64,000 bases of DNA, taken from positions 248,001-312,000 of the forward strand of contig NQMI01000033.1 in assembly GCA_002270565.1 (NCBI GenBank), read 5' to 3'. This stretch comes from Stenocarpella maydis. Lineage: Eukaryota > Ascomycota > Sordariomycetes > Diaporthales > Diaporthaceae. A program made the position numbers and the translations under genes. The notes beneath the pieces were generated by a model. It worked only from the letters and a program-made list of their open reading frames with translations. It did not search any database and was not told the origin of the DNA. Of this stretch, positions 20,199-31,820 are shown piece by piece; within the stretch, counting starts at the first letter, position 1; each line of letters starts with the position of its first letter.

Positions 20199-23100
20199 GT
20201 AAGTGGGATGGCCAAGTAGAGCTGGTAGGTCAGGTAGGTTTTGCAGTGGTTGGGCAGAGAAATTGGAGGTGGCAGATGGTGGTAGAAGTAAGGGAAGAAG
20301 GAGAAGGCGGAATGAGGAGGGAACGGAGCGGGTGTTTGTTGGACGAGGGCGGGAGGGCGAGCGACGGTGGCCTGTCGACGGGGGGATTGGGGGGGTGGTC
20401 GAGGAGTCCAGGGTGGGAGAGGGCCCCTGTGATTGGCGAGAGGGGCCCGGGGGGGTGTCAGGGTGGTGCATGCAAGTTGCAACTTGGCTTGAACGGACTA
20501 GCCTGGCTTGACGGAACGCACCTCGGGCCTGGCACACGCCTTGGTGGGAGAAGAGGGAGGCGAGGCGAGGCGAGGCACCATCAGAGACAAAAAAACGCAC
20601 CGTCGCACCGTGTGCCCTGGCACCCGCACCGTATGCATGGCTGGTGTACTCCGTACCAGGTCTAGCCTACTATGTACACTACATACCCTGGCCCTCCCTC
20701 CCCCAGCAGATGGGAGAGAGCCCATGATTCTACAGCCACCCTCAAATCCTGCAGCTTGTTCCTGGCCCGCCGTCGTCCACCTCCACCACGTTTATTCTCA
20801 CCCAGCACATGACGATGCCCTCAGGGTCAGAGTTTGACGAACCAGAAGAATGCACCTCCCACCCAGTACGACACAACATGGCGTGCATGACTTGGCACGA
20901 TCCATGTCCGTTATGCCTCTGCTGCTGCGGCTGCTGCTGCCACCATTCAGGCGCTCGCCTGGGGGAGGGGGAGGGGGAGAGAGCGCCAACTATGTAATGA
21001 AGCCCAGAGCAGACACTGTGCTGCCAATACCCACAATGCCCGCTTTCAGCCCTCGAGCCCGAAATGGCAAAGCCGGTCGACAGGAATGAGAAGAAAGGAG
21101 GAGCCGGCCGGGCAGTGGCAACGGCCAATCAGCAGGGGACTGCCGCCGCTGATCTCCATCTTGGACGCGGAAAGTGAAGTGTCGTGAGTGTCTGAGGTGT
21201 CCAACCACAGCCCCACCCCTCTTTAGCATCTACACATGTAGCGTTGACCCTGACCACCCCCCAGAGCACCCTGACCAGCCTCCAATAGACCTCCATCAGT
21301 CAAGCGCTCTTCCATCAATCCTCCCACCGTCCAGTCTGCCACCTATCGGCACTGTGTCCCAACCTGGGCTCTCCGTCCGAGAATGATCCGAGGCCACAGA
21401 ACTCCGTTCACGGCTCCTCTTCGTTCGAGGCCACACCTGCCGTCTGACGACAGCCGCCTGGATCAAGCACATCAAGTTAACATGCATGTTTGTCTATTCA
21501 CGATTCCGAAACCGACCCAGACAGGCACAACGCAGGGACCGAGGACAGCCCGCAGGCTGCATGCCCCGGCATGGCCGGCCAGGGAATACCAGCCCTCTTC
21601 TCTCCGTTGCGGCCGTCGTTCGGGGCCACACCGCACGGGGGCACACCATCAAGCCGTTGAGAGGGAGCGAAGGGCTGAAGAGAGGGAGAAGCCGGCGGCC
21701 GTTGAGGACACACTCGCGAGCCCTCCAACCCCCCCCCACACATACACACGCACATACCCCATCCCCCGAGCTACTACTATACCAGACGCTCGCAATACCC
21801 TATAATCTTGGGCCACCGTATCCCCGTTTTCGACGTGCATAATACCTTCACGCAGCTCCCTGATGTGCACAAATCTCTCTCCCTCCCCACCCACGTTCTC
21901 TCTGCCTGAAATGGACCTCGTCAACGTCCACAGCCCAGGAAACTCCTTATCTACACCATACTCCCCACAGGCACACGAGGGGCTTCATCCCAGCCCCAAA
22001 CGAGCCCCTCGTCATTGTCATCCTCGGCAGAGGAGACCATCGAGTGTCTCTGAAACCTGCATCCGGGTCAATGCCCCTTCGCGGCCCTGGGCGATCCGGG
22101 TCTGAAGCACCACCTGCCTCTCGGGCTGGGACTTCCCTGGCCGCCAAGCCCCTCCAACTTCGCCACCCTCCCACCAAGCGGCAGAGCACAGCACTGGCTG
22201 GACTGGTCCTGCCAGCCCTGCAATGCAGGCGGCAGCGGCACTCTGTGCCAGTCTGCATTAAGCATGGAACGAGCCATGGCCATTTGGCGACACGGGCCCG
22301 CCGGCGGCTTGTCGACCCCAAGGCCCTGTGGCGAACCACCACCGCGGCCCAGATCTGGTTGGCTGCCCGCCCTTCACTCTCGCCATCTTCCCTGATTGAG
22401 GCGGGGACCGAGGGCTGAGGCCCTGTCCCGTGTGACCTGTTCTCCCACGTCGTTGCGTTCCAGTCCAAAACGTGGCGGCGGGCTTCGGCTTGCCGCGAGC
22501 CATGCTGTCGAGCCCTTTTTGGGTCCTCCACCCTCGCTCTCGCACGGCCTTTCCGTAATCAAAAGCGGAGCGGAGATGCTCACGTTCGGGCTCTCGGCCG
22601 TGTTGGCTCACTTCTGCCAGCAATGAATATACTGTACTGTATGGGAATCTCCTGTTGATGTGCCTGTTGCTACCTAATAGTAGGTCCCATCAACAAAATG
22701 CCTTCGCCACTGGCCGTGTCCGCGGTGGGCTCTGACGTATTGCAGGCTGATGCTCCTGTCGGCACGCCTTTCGATCCCGCCCCATCACCGCCGTCCTACT
22801 GCATGCCGCTCCCGGGGTCGTCAAATCATGATTGCTCGATCCTTTCTCCACGACAATTCAACTGCTGACTGTTGCATGAATCCCACGCCACCCAGTGATT
22901 GGGTTAAATTGGCTGCATGCCCCACATTGGGCGTCTGTGGCCTGGGGGAACGAGCTTAATAGTGTACTTGACAGGGCACAGGACCGCAATCGTGCGCACC
23001 TTGTCTGTGCATGGAACGATGATCCCGATCATCTCTGGGTTTGGGACTCAAAAGATGGGTGAACCGCTCGACGGTTGGCCGCGACAGGGCCAGGCCTCCA

Positions 23101-24631
23101 GGGCCCCCTAGGGTGCGCAAGAGAGTTGGCACCGGCTGTGCTAGCATGGAAATCTCTTCGAAGATGGAAGCATCCTCAGGGCAAGCGCCTTGACTGGTTT
23201 GCCTCGATGGTAGCGTCTGGCCAAGCTACTTGCTGACTGCTTTATGCTTAGCATGCCCCCCCCCCCCACACATCCAGTTCGATCTCACCATCCGCTCCCG
23301 CGTCTGATAGACGGTGGGGTGACGATGACGAGGGAAACAGGTTCACGGAGCCTCCTATCCTCGTCCACCCTGACCTGCCACGAGACTTACCTTTCGAGAA
23401 TCTATTGCTTTCACTCGCGATCAAACCATCCTTGCGTCGTCCACCGTGGACGCAGCTGCAGATGGACCCTTGAGCGAGTCATCTCCAAGTCGAGGTTTCA
23501 CTCTGCACAGCGCCCCAAGAGGATGGTTGGATTGGTCAATGGGGGAGAACCTCTGCCGTGCGGGGGTTTAAAGTGTTTTCTATTCTAGACCTTGCCAACA
23601 ACGTCCCCTGTCCCCAGAGATCCGGCCTTCGCTCGGTTTACGCACGACCGCAACCCAGGCTTTGTCATTTCAATATCTGCATCTCCGGGGACTAAACCGG
23701 TCGGGCACTCAAGATCACAGCAACAATGTGTGACAAAATGCAGACAGCAGAGAACCGAGCGGGACTCTCCTGCCTATAGACTCTGCTGTAGAGTCTGCTG
23801 ATGCATTACAGAGTATAGAGCATCGTCTTCCTCAACGGTTCCTTGCTGCATTGTGAGCCACGGGCAAGGAAGGTTTGTTTGGCCCCTGCCACACCGCCGT
23901 TTGGAGACCCGAAGTAAGGGGATGCCACCCATACCCACCCAGCACACATCTGCCACAGCCCATCCCACAAACCCCACGGGCCGTGCTCACTTGGATGCTG
24001 GCACCGATAGGCGCCAGCTGCGGCAACCTGTGCCCCTTTCGGTCCTTCTGCAGAAACGCTGTAACATCTGGAGGGTGCAGCCCTGCAACTCCCTGGAGGT
24101 ATAGCTCTGAAATCGATGGTCCTGGCTTACCTACCCACTACCGAGCAGCAGCGAATAATAGCCGCTTGGAAACGCTGAACCATGAAATTGCGAACCCACC
24201 TGCAGCCTACCTGCAGGATACTAGCAGCACGTTGCTGCGCCTTCGTCATGCAAGATGGCAGTCTCGACCTCTGAAGCCGGAGGTTTCTCGTAACCATCCC
24301 GGAGTGTCAAGTGATCCAGTGTGTGCTTACCTGCCAACCTTGGCCCGCGTGCTGTGGCAGTTTCGGGTGTGCCTTTATGGCTATGGGACGGCATTGTCGG
24401 ACGGGAGCCATGGCATTCGACAGGCGGGAAATCCCTGGCCATGCCGAAACTAGAATAAAGTGCGCCCTGCTCCGCGATTATAAGGTGTTTTTATGTTTCA
24501 TATTTCGCAGGTGGTGCCCTCCACATTGTGTCAGATCTTACCAAGGCATGTCGGCGCCGCCTTCTCCGCCTTTTCCGCCGTCACGGCCCGAGATCTCGCC
24601 GATGATGCGGCGGCGGCCCGGAACCACTACT

Positions 24632-24831
24632 CACTTGATATAATCACCGACTCGTCCTATAAGCCACGAGGAATATGTCATTGTGTCCAGGGGAGACGTG
24701 GATATGTTAGACCGGTCAGTGGTGTCCCCAAATCGACACTCCAGAAGCCTATATGCGTCAAGGGCCTGCTCGGCAGCACACATGCTTTCTGCGCAGAACA
24801 CTTCTAGTTTGCGCTTATTCCAGGGCGCCAT
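24632..24831 (-). CDS. possible small gene, unrecognised
   Basis: ATG 24831 in a good context (GCAGGATGGC) opens 66 codons with protein-like composition: RKLEVFCAESMCAAEQALDA, RLLECRFGDTTDRS and YSSWLIGRVGDYIK. A GTGAGT donor overlaps the stop codon, so a second exon downstream is possible, but no convincing continuation was found. Not recognised. It may be a small protein or a chance frame. Confidence 0.22.
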
Positions 24832-25643
24832 CCTGCGGACATGGATGACTGCTATTCTGCTGCTCGGGATACTTTCTTGTATCGTTTGGCCTGGGCCAGT
24901 AGCGACCCTTGCGCGGGCAACTGCAGACAGGAGCTGTGACGCTATTCGAGCATCGGTCGATATGTTTGGGTTGTACCTGCACTAGTCACTTGTTCATATG
25001 CGACGGGTGAAGGCAAGCGGTATGATTGCTACAAATAATTGCGGTGGCTCTTACCTGCAGAGAACCGCCGGGGCAATTGCGCAGATATCTATTGCCGCAA
25101 GCATTGCAATGCTGCCTGTGGTGCGTGGACACTTGAAGCTGAGAATATGTCCATCGGGATGAACAGCCAGCCAGCTTGTCATGGGTTAGTTGGCTGGCCA
25201 TATCGCGAATCAGCAACTGCGGCTTCCACCACCCCCAACCAACAATCAAGCCCGGGCCTTTCGACGTCTTTAGGACATCCTCGGGAATGGGCAGCGTCGG
25301 TCTGCTTAAAAGGCCTCAAGGTATCGATAGATTGGTTACCTCGGGCGTCAGCAATCCCTTGGCAAGCGGTCGTGTTAGGTTCCTCGAGGTGTTCAAGCTG
25401 TGGCAATCTTGCATCTGTTTATGCAGGGCACTTCCAATGATCTCTACAATTTTCGGCTCAGTGATCAAGTTACCCGTGTGATGAGTCTCTTTTGCACACA
25501 TGCCTCTGGTGGTCGCCTAGGCACACACCCCAATTATGCAGAAGCCTCGTCAAGGTCCTCAGCTTGGAACGCTCATGGCGGACTGTGAGTTTACCCCAGG
25601 ACATCATGATGGTCTGGAACCTGTACATCTCTGCAAGCATCAC

Positions 25644-25756
25644 AAACGTTAAATTTGGACTGCTCCACCCGAAGTCGCTTATGTTAACAATTTGGGCTAA
25701 GTGTGACCTGGTGGGTCCAAACTTTAATAGAAAATGCACAACGAAATTTAACGTTT
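25644..25756 (+). mobile_element. MITE-like element, copy A (113 bp)
   Basis: Bounded by perfect 16-bp inverted repeats (CACAAACGTTAAATTT at 25641-25656 and its complement at 25744-25759). An inner imperfect pair (TTGGACTGCTCCACC / GGTGGGTCCAA) would extend the hairpin. The reverse complement of 61968-62085 aligns along its full length, sharing blocks such as GGACTG, AAGTCGC, GTGACC, AATAG, ACAAC and AATTTAACGTTT. It has no coding capacity. Size, TIRs and two dispersed copies suggest a non-autonomous DNA transposon. Confidence 0.7.
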
Positions 25757-26070
25757 GTGCCTCTCTTACGAATAGCCCCCTTCTTGGAGTGCCCTTCTCG
25801 TCTCGGACCATGAATCAGACATCCTCACATCCGCTGTGCAACCATGTCGGGCGTGGTGTGACTCCCAAGAGATGACGTTGGGGGGTAGGCTGCGGCTCTA
25901 AGGGTTAGGGCTGTGGAAAGTTCATGATGTCAGGCATTGGGAGAAGAAGCTATTGGGTTGAAGACTGCTCATCCCCTCAAAGAGCACGCTGGCAGCCGTG
26001 GGGCCAAATAAAGTCCAAGTTTCGCCCCAATACGCGAATCGACTCATCCGTCCCGAGCCTCCAGCTCACC

Positions 26071-27008
26071 ATGGCGCTCACCGAGAATTGGTGTCCTCCT
26101 TCCAAGGAAAACTATGACATGATTCTCTTCATCTGGCAGTTCTTCCCGCTGGTAAACAACGAGCCATGACCAACCCCTTCCTCTAGACAAATGATTCAGC
26201 TGACAAGTATCAGGCCGCATCACCACAGTGGTTCACCTCATGGTACGGCATGGGCAAGACGTCAACCAGCAGCACCCTCAACCTCCCGGGACGAATAGCC
26301 TGGATGACCATGGAGGTCCCGGGCTTCATGACGCTGCTGTACATCATGAACACGCTCCCCGCGCAGCAGGGCATCACAGACCTCCCGTGGCAGAACAAGG
26401 TCCTCGCGGCCCTGTTCGTCATGCACTATCTCTACCGCGCCATCATCTTCCCCTTGATCCAGCCATCCATGTCGCCCATCCACCTCCTTGTCTGGGCCTC
26501 CGCCATCGTCTTCCAGCTCTTCAACGCCACCTGCATCGGCGCCTGGCTGGCCGCCTACGGGCCCGTCACCAAGGCCGCCTGGGACGCGCAGCTCTCCCCG
26601 TTCCCCACGCTGCAGTTCGCCCTGGGCCTCGCCCTCTTCTACGTCGGCCTGTCAGCGAATTACTTCCACGACGACGAGCTGCGCGAGATCCGCCGCCGCG
26701 AGCAGCGCCGCCAGGAGCGCCTGGCCAGGGAGCAGGGCGTCGCGGTCGGCAGCGTCGACAAGCACTACAGCATCCCGGAGGCCGGCCTGTTCAGGATCAT
26801 GCTGTTTCCCCACTACTTTGTCGAGTGGGTCGAGTGGACCGGCTTTTACATCGCCTGCGGCCTGAGCTGTGTGCCCGCGCGCATGTTCGTCATCAACGAG
26901 GTCTCAGCCATGCTGCCGCGGGCGGTCAAGGGGAAGCAGTGGTACATTGAGAAGTTTGGTGAGGAGAAGATCCGGGATAAGTGGGCCGTGATCCCCTGGG
27001 TTTGGTGA
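26071..27008 (+). CDS. steroid 5-alpha-reductase-like (3-oxo-5-alpha-steroid 4-dehydrogenase family) membrane enzyme
   Basis: Two exons: 26071-26151 and 26214-27008. The 62-nt intron has a GTAAAC donor and TATCAG acceptor, phase 0. Product 291 residues, strongly hydrophobic with several membrane segments. Family features are MHYLYRAIIFPLIQP (residues about 97-111), matching the HYxxRxxiyP stretch, and ANYFHDDELREIRRR (about 175-189), in the position of the cofactor-linked SD-x-x-LR region. FPHYFVEWVEWTGF (about 225-238) corresponds to the conserved C-terminal NYxxExxEWxGF block. The protein ends at the usual short distance after an IPWVW tail. Members reduce a C=C bond in steroids or enoyl lipids using NADPH in the ER membrane; the substrate cannot be told from sequence. 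The start at 26071 gives a typical short N-terminal exon. Confidence 0.8.
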
Positions 27009-27388
27009 GTGCAGACCGATAGTTCTCGCAGCCCGGGAAACAATAAGCAGTGCGAATTCTGCATCTTGTTCTCCGGGACAGCGCTTCAGACCATGACGCC
27101 TATTGTACCCTCCCCAGGAGAGAGTCTAGAGGCTACGTGGAGACCCAGATTCCCGTGGTCCAGTCGGCTCAGACAACAGAAGCGTGAAGAGACGCCCCTC
27201 CGGCATATTATCCGCGTGGCTCCAGGGTCAATGCTGTGCGACATGTGCCACGATTCAGCTTGTCTCTGAAGTTGAATCTGAAGCTGAATCAGGATGTGTG
27301 TGGTTTTTTTTCCCTGTCGGATGAGCACTGCGGTATCGTTAATGACCTTGTGAAGACAAATATTGACTGGAGGGCTTATTCGGCAGTA

Positions 27389-28081
27389 TTAGTGTTCCTC
27401 CCATAGTCTCGTAAATTTTTTGAGCAACAGATTCGACCTCACCTCTTGATCTGTACGTCCGCACTTGGTACTAGTTGAACCACTGGCGGTCACCCACACA
27501 GAAGCCATCATCGCTGATATATCTATCATTTGCACTAAACGGTGGCCACTACGATCTGAAAGAATTGCCGTGCAATCCTGAGCAACGCGCTCACATAAAT
27601 TCGTCATACCTATTCGAAAACAGCCATACTCATCGGACTTGACCCAAGTGTTCTCCAATCTCCGATCGAGGTTCCACAGCCAACTGGCCTGACAGATGGT
27701 GAGGCCAGCAAGTCTTGTGCGATACGACACTTCGGCCACCGGCCTGGAAACCTTGCATGTCAAACAAACAGTACCGCAGCCACGATCTGCGCTCGTGCAC
27801 GTGTACCAGTAGGCAACGGCGCACCTCCAGCTCACGGCGCGCCGGGACAGCCCTTGTGCATCTCCCAAAGCAGCCAGCAGGGTGCGCCGCCTGCCCTCCA
27901 CGGTGGTCACAAAACTCTGGCGAGGGACCGGTCTCACCTCTGCGCGGGGCCTCCGCCCCCGGCATCGTCCGCTCGGACAACGGCCAGCTCCCGCGCGGTC
28001 AGTTGACCACGTGTCCGGGCCTGCGGCCGCCCAGGTGGCACAGGGCCCTTCGCGTGATATGGGCTTGTGACTCAGATCCAT
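27389..28081 (-). CDS. hypothetical protein, unrecognised
   Basis: From ATG 28081 a 230-codon frame runs to a stop at 27389. The frame is open further upstream to about 28342 without an ATG. The C-terminal half has a protein-like, Cys-containing sequence (WYTCTSADRGCGTVCLTC, FRIGMTNLCERVAQDCTAIL), while the N-terminal half is Arg/Pro/Gly-rich and may be chance. There is no signal peptide or known domain. The length of the open frame is somewhat unlikely by chance, but GC-rich DNA produces such frames. It may be a lineage-specific gene or spurious. Confidence 0.25.
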   Translation of the reverse strand: MDLSHKPISREGPCATWAAAGPDTWSTDRAGAGRCPSGRCRGRRPRAEVRPVPRQSFVTTVEGRRRTLLAALGDAQGLSRRAVSWRCAVAYWYTCTSADRGCGTVCLTCKVSRPVAEVSYRTRLAGLTICQASWLWNLDRRLENTWVKSDEYGCFRIGMTNLCERVAQDCTAILSDRSGHRLVQMIDISAMMASVWVTASGSTSTKCGRTDQEVRSNLLLKKFTRLWEEH

Positions 28082-29775
28082 AATTTTTTGTCCGGCACAA
28101 TCTGCTTGTTTCCGTGGGACTAAACGCTGAGAGGCGTGGTCGGAGGAACATGGATCGATCTTTGGGGTGGTACCGCTCCTCCAGGGTGGGCGCACAGTTG
28201 TAGATATGGACTCAGATGCTCTCACGGACGCCAGTCGACTTAATGTTATCGAACTTGGTGGGGGGAAAAAGATCACATATGGTCTTTTCCTGCGCCGGCG
28301 GATCGCAGATGCTTCTTGCAGCTTCAAACTACTCCAGCCCACTCACGTCCTACCCGTACGCAGGAGACAGCAAGTGAACAAATACCTAGGTATGCCAGAA
28401 GCTCATCACGAGCCAATCTTGTACTTGGATCTGAGGCAGCTTATGACCAAAGCACAATGTCTGTTGGCCCATGCGATGCTAAGTTGCACAGGTATGGGTG
28501 CGGCAAATGTACACGAAGCTTTCATGATATAGGGCATAAAATGAACAGAAAAGGTCTACTCAGGACTCGCTTTGACATGAGAACCAGCATGATCTGAAAT
28601 TCCAGTATAGCTGGTTTCGTTCCTGATCAGGATGTTTACATATTCTTCACAAATGAGCTACAGGTGGTCCCCTCATACAGTAGTAAACGCTCAAAGACCC
28701 GGCATTAAAGAACTCAAGATGCCAGGGTAGCACGTTTAGAATACAACGGAGGTTCTAGTGTAACGTGAAAGGATGATCTACAGTGAATGCATGCTGACCT
28801 TAGTAAGAGGGGCCCAAGGCAGCTTCATACTCAATTCGTAACTTCGAAATAGTTGGCAATGAACATTGCCCATGCAGACAGACAGATGGATAAATATAGA
28901 TAGAGCTGCACAGATACAAGTAAATAGATAGATATTAGCAAACAAGGAGGCAAATAGAAGGTATGTTTAGCCTTGAACAGCTTATGTGTTAGCATTGGCT
29001 CTGGCATAAACTCATCATGTATTAGTATTTACTACCTAGGTACTGTGCCACAACTAAATAAACCCATGACAGCTCACCGTAAATCATGCTAGCCATTAAG
29101 GTAAGTGGCAATGGGTGATGCAACCTGGAATTGAGGTCGACCAGTACCGCCGCTCTAATTACTTATTCGCATGCAAGAGAGAAGCCCCGATCCCCTGTCG
29201 AGCACCGCCCTTGAAATAGTTTAACCTACCCTACGTCTGAAGCCTCCCCCTTCATTCAGCCCTCCTCGCCCGCCAGAAAGATAGATCCCTAATCCTCGAG
29301 AATAGAAACACACAACGAATCAGGGAACCCTAATCGGGGCCATCCGGTCGCCGCCAAGGCCCAAAGTTTCCCAACCCCTTGGGCACCAACGACACCACCC
29401 AGGGCGCCTTGAGACGGGCTATGTCATCTGATCCTTTTGGGTCGAGCGGACTACTACGACGCCGCCAGCGTCCCCGCGGGGCCGGGCCACCCTGATTCAG
29501 GGCTCGCCCGCCCGTTTCTCCTGAAGGTCTTATCCCTCTTCAGTACAGACGGGCGTCCGCCAACGCCAGCGGGCTACCGCTAGTTGACGCAGAGTCTACT
29601 ACTACTGTAAGGGTTTGCGCCGGGCAAAAAAGGTTTTCCGCAGTGTAGCGCAGCATCGCTCGGGCCCTAGGTGATCACATCGGACCCGCGGTAAGCAGTT
29701 AAAGTGGGAATCTGACATGTCTTCTCATTCTTAGCCTAGAGTCGTCCATTTGGACGTCGTGTGCTTGCCCATCCG

Positions 29776-29809
29776 CCCCCCCCCCCCCCCCCAAAAAAAA
29801 AAAAAAAAA
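29776..29809. repeat. C17A17 homopolymer block
   Basis: Seventeen C residues (29776-29792) directly followed by seventeen A residues (29793-29809). Exact lengths of such tracts are error-prone in sequencing. Confidence 0.95.
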
Positions 29810-30108
29810 TTGAGGAGCGCATTTGTGGAATTGGTAAAAAGGTCATAAAATAATCGCCGTGGGGTCATTTCTCTCTACAAACACCTCGTATGTGTGTGTG
29901 CTTGTGTTAGCCTGTTGCAAATTGCTCAGGAAGCATGAAACTTGAAAGCCCTGGCAGTAGGCCGGCATGCCCGCGGGCTCAGCCACCAGCTCGCCACCCC
30001 GGAAATTATCTACGTAAATCCATTCATTCAAGTGACGGTCTTGAAGATTAGTTTTTAGTTGGTTTTGTGGGCGAGAGCCTGTCAGAGAGATCTTGGTGCG
30101 GGCGCGGG

Positions 30109-31820
30109 TCATGGCGTCTTCATGCTCGACGTGCTAGACTTCTTCCTCGCGATCTTGATCTCAGCTGCTTTCTCCGGGTTCTTGGTGGGATCGTTGAGCG
30201 GATCACCGTCTGCACCAGGGTTGACCATCTAAGGCAAGCGTCTTCGTCAGCACCTAGTGGCCATTACTGTGACTGGGGAGTGGTTCGTCTTACCTCATAC
30301 TCGAGCGCCTTGATGAAACGGTAGAACAACCACGCAATCAGGGCTCCCAGGAATGGACCGAGCCAGTAGATCCAATGCTCGGGATCGAAAGTGGCCGTGA
30401 CCACACACGGCCCGAAACTGCGCGCAGGGTTCAGAGAGCCACCGGTGAACTGCACGCCCACCATCTCGGCGATGAAGAGAGCCAGGCCGATGCCGACGGG
30501 CGCCATGAAAGTCGCCCTGTGCTTCTCTGCCGCAAGCATGTAGATGGTGAAGACCAGCTCGGCTGTGAGCAGCGCCTCGATGAAGATGCCCTGGGCGACG
30601 TTGGCGCCGCCGCCCAGGGTGGTTCGCACATTGAAGTTCTCGGGGAACAGATATCTCACGAGGACCGAGGCCATGATGCCGCCGAGGATCTGCGAGATAA
30701 ACAGAGCGATGGCGCGGACGACTGAGATGGCACGGATGAGCATCAGGGCCAGCGTCACGGCAGGGTTGAAGAGGCCACCGCTGATGCGGAAGAAGATCTG
30801 AAAGCATCGTCAGACTTCTGTGAAAATACAAAGACCCAAACAAAGGTGGCTACTTACCCAGACGTTTACCATGAGTGAGAAGCCGAAGGAGAGCGCAATG
30901 TACAGCAGCACGTTGACGTTGAATCCGGTGGAGCCACCTGTTGTCGTGTTTGAATCTGAAGAGTTGTTCGAGCCGTTGGCATCCGACTGGATGTTGGCGA
31001 CCTCGGTGCCGGCAAAGGCAAAGAAGAGGAACATGGTAGTTCCCACAAATTCTCCCATGCTGGCGACAAAGTGGTTCTTGAAGTCCGAGTTCATCCACTC
31101 CAGCCAGGGCAGGCGAAGCACCTCAGCCTTCTGCTCCTTTGACAGGTTGTTCCACTGGATCCGTGGGCCGTCGTCGGTGGAGAACGTCTGGCGGCTGTTG
31201 TACCCCCCGGGGTAGCCTGGGCCGTAGCCTTGCTCCTCGTCGAAGGTGTAGAAGCGCCTTGGGGGGTGCATGGGCGAGAAGGGGTCGTGATATGATCTTG
31301 ACTCCTCCACCCACTGCTTCGTGACGGGGCTCTGCTGGTTGTTCAGGAAGGCCCTTGGCGGCTTCCCACGGTTGGTGTATCGGCGGTCTTGGTAATCTGG
31401 ATGTCGGATCTCCTCTCTCCAGGCACGGTCAGACCCGTAGTGAGGGTCGCTCTCATACATCTCGTCCTGGAAGCGAGGTCGGTTGGACCTCGAGGACATC
31501 ATGCGCGGCATGTCTTGACCATACGTCTGAGGGTCTGAGTCGTAGTTCTTGGGCTGGCCTCTTCGAATGCGGGTGCGAGAAGCCCGCGACGAGAGCTGCC
31601 GTGGCACTGGTGGGACTGGAGGGGTAGAGTCATCTGAGAGCTCCTCTTGCTCCTCCACCGCCGTGTTGGGCGATAATGTGTCCTCAAGGCGGTCTTCATC
31701 GACATTCTTTTCTGTTGTCTCCATCACATCGTTCTGGCGGCCCTCTGGAGAGTGCTGCCCGTGCATATGGGCAGCATCATCGTACGCGACCCCAATGGGG
31801 ATGGAGTGTTCGGTTGCCAT
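30109..31820 (-). CDS. aquaporin (MIP family) with long N-terminal extension
   Basis: Three exons: 31820-30858, 30797-30294 and 30228-30109. Introns are 60 and 65 nt, both phase 0 with GTAAG donors. Product 528 residues. Residues 1 to about 245 are hydrophilic, Arg/Ser/Pro/Tyr-rich and probably cytosolic. The MIP channel follows, beginning MGEFVGTTMFLFFAFAGTE. Both NPA boxes are present: GGLFNPAVTL (332-334) and GGSLNPARSFGP (444-446). The Arg after the second NPA is the selectivity-filter Arg. The residue after it is Ser rather than the Asp common in glycerol facilitators, favouring a water channel. A short basic tail (EIKIARKKSS) ends the protein. An asparagine-rich extracellular loop (NGSNNSSDSNTTTGGS) offers N-glycosylation sites. 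ATG 31820 is the first in-frame ATG. It acts in the plasma membrane or an internal membrane. Confidence 0.9.

Larger units (their letters stand above)
19819..26070. other. 6.2-kb intergenic region, largely non-coding
   Basis: No recognisable gene. The left part is the promoter of the 19818 gene and contains a long (TG)n tract. Around 20.9 kb are CTG/CGG triplet runs, and at 23251-23264 a poly-C tract. Open frames occur on both strands because the DNA is GC-rich, but they overlap each other and lack domains. One possible small gene (24632-24831) and a MITE-like element (25644-25756) are listed separately. Confidence 0.5.
27009..30108. other. 3.1-kb intergenic region
   Basis: Only one long open frame (27389-28081, listed separately). 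28.6-29.2 kb is AT-richer with no frames. 29.2-29.75 kb is a GC-rich patch without a continuous frame on either strand and with no tRNA or rRNA match that I can recognise. It is followed by the C17A17 tract at 29776-29809. The 3' UTR of the aquaporin gene lies at the right end. Confidence 0.45.

Noticed and set aside
25902..25915. Telomere-like GGGTTAGGG
   Set aside because: Single occurrence without tandem TTAGGG units; chance or trivial.
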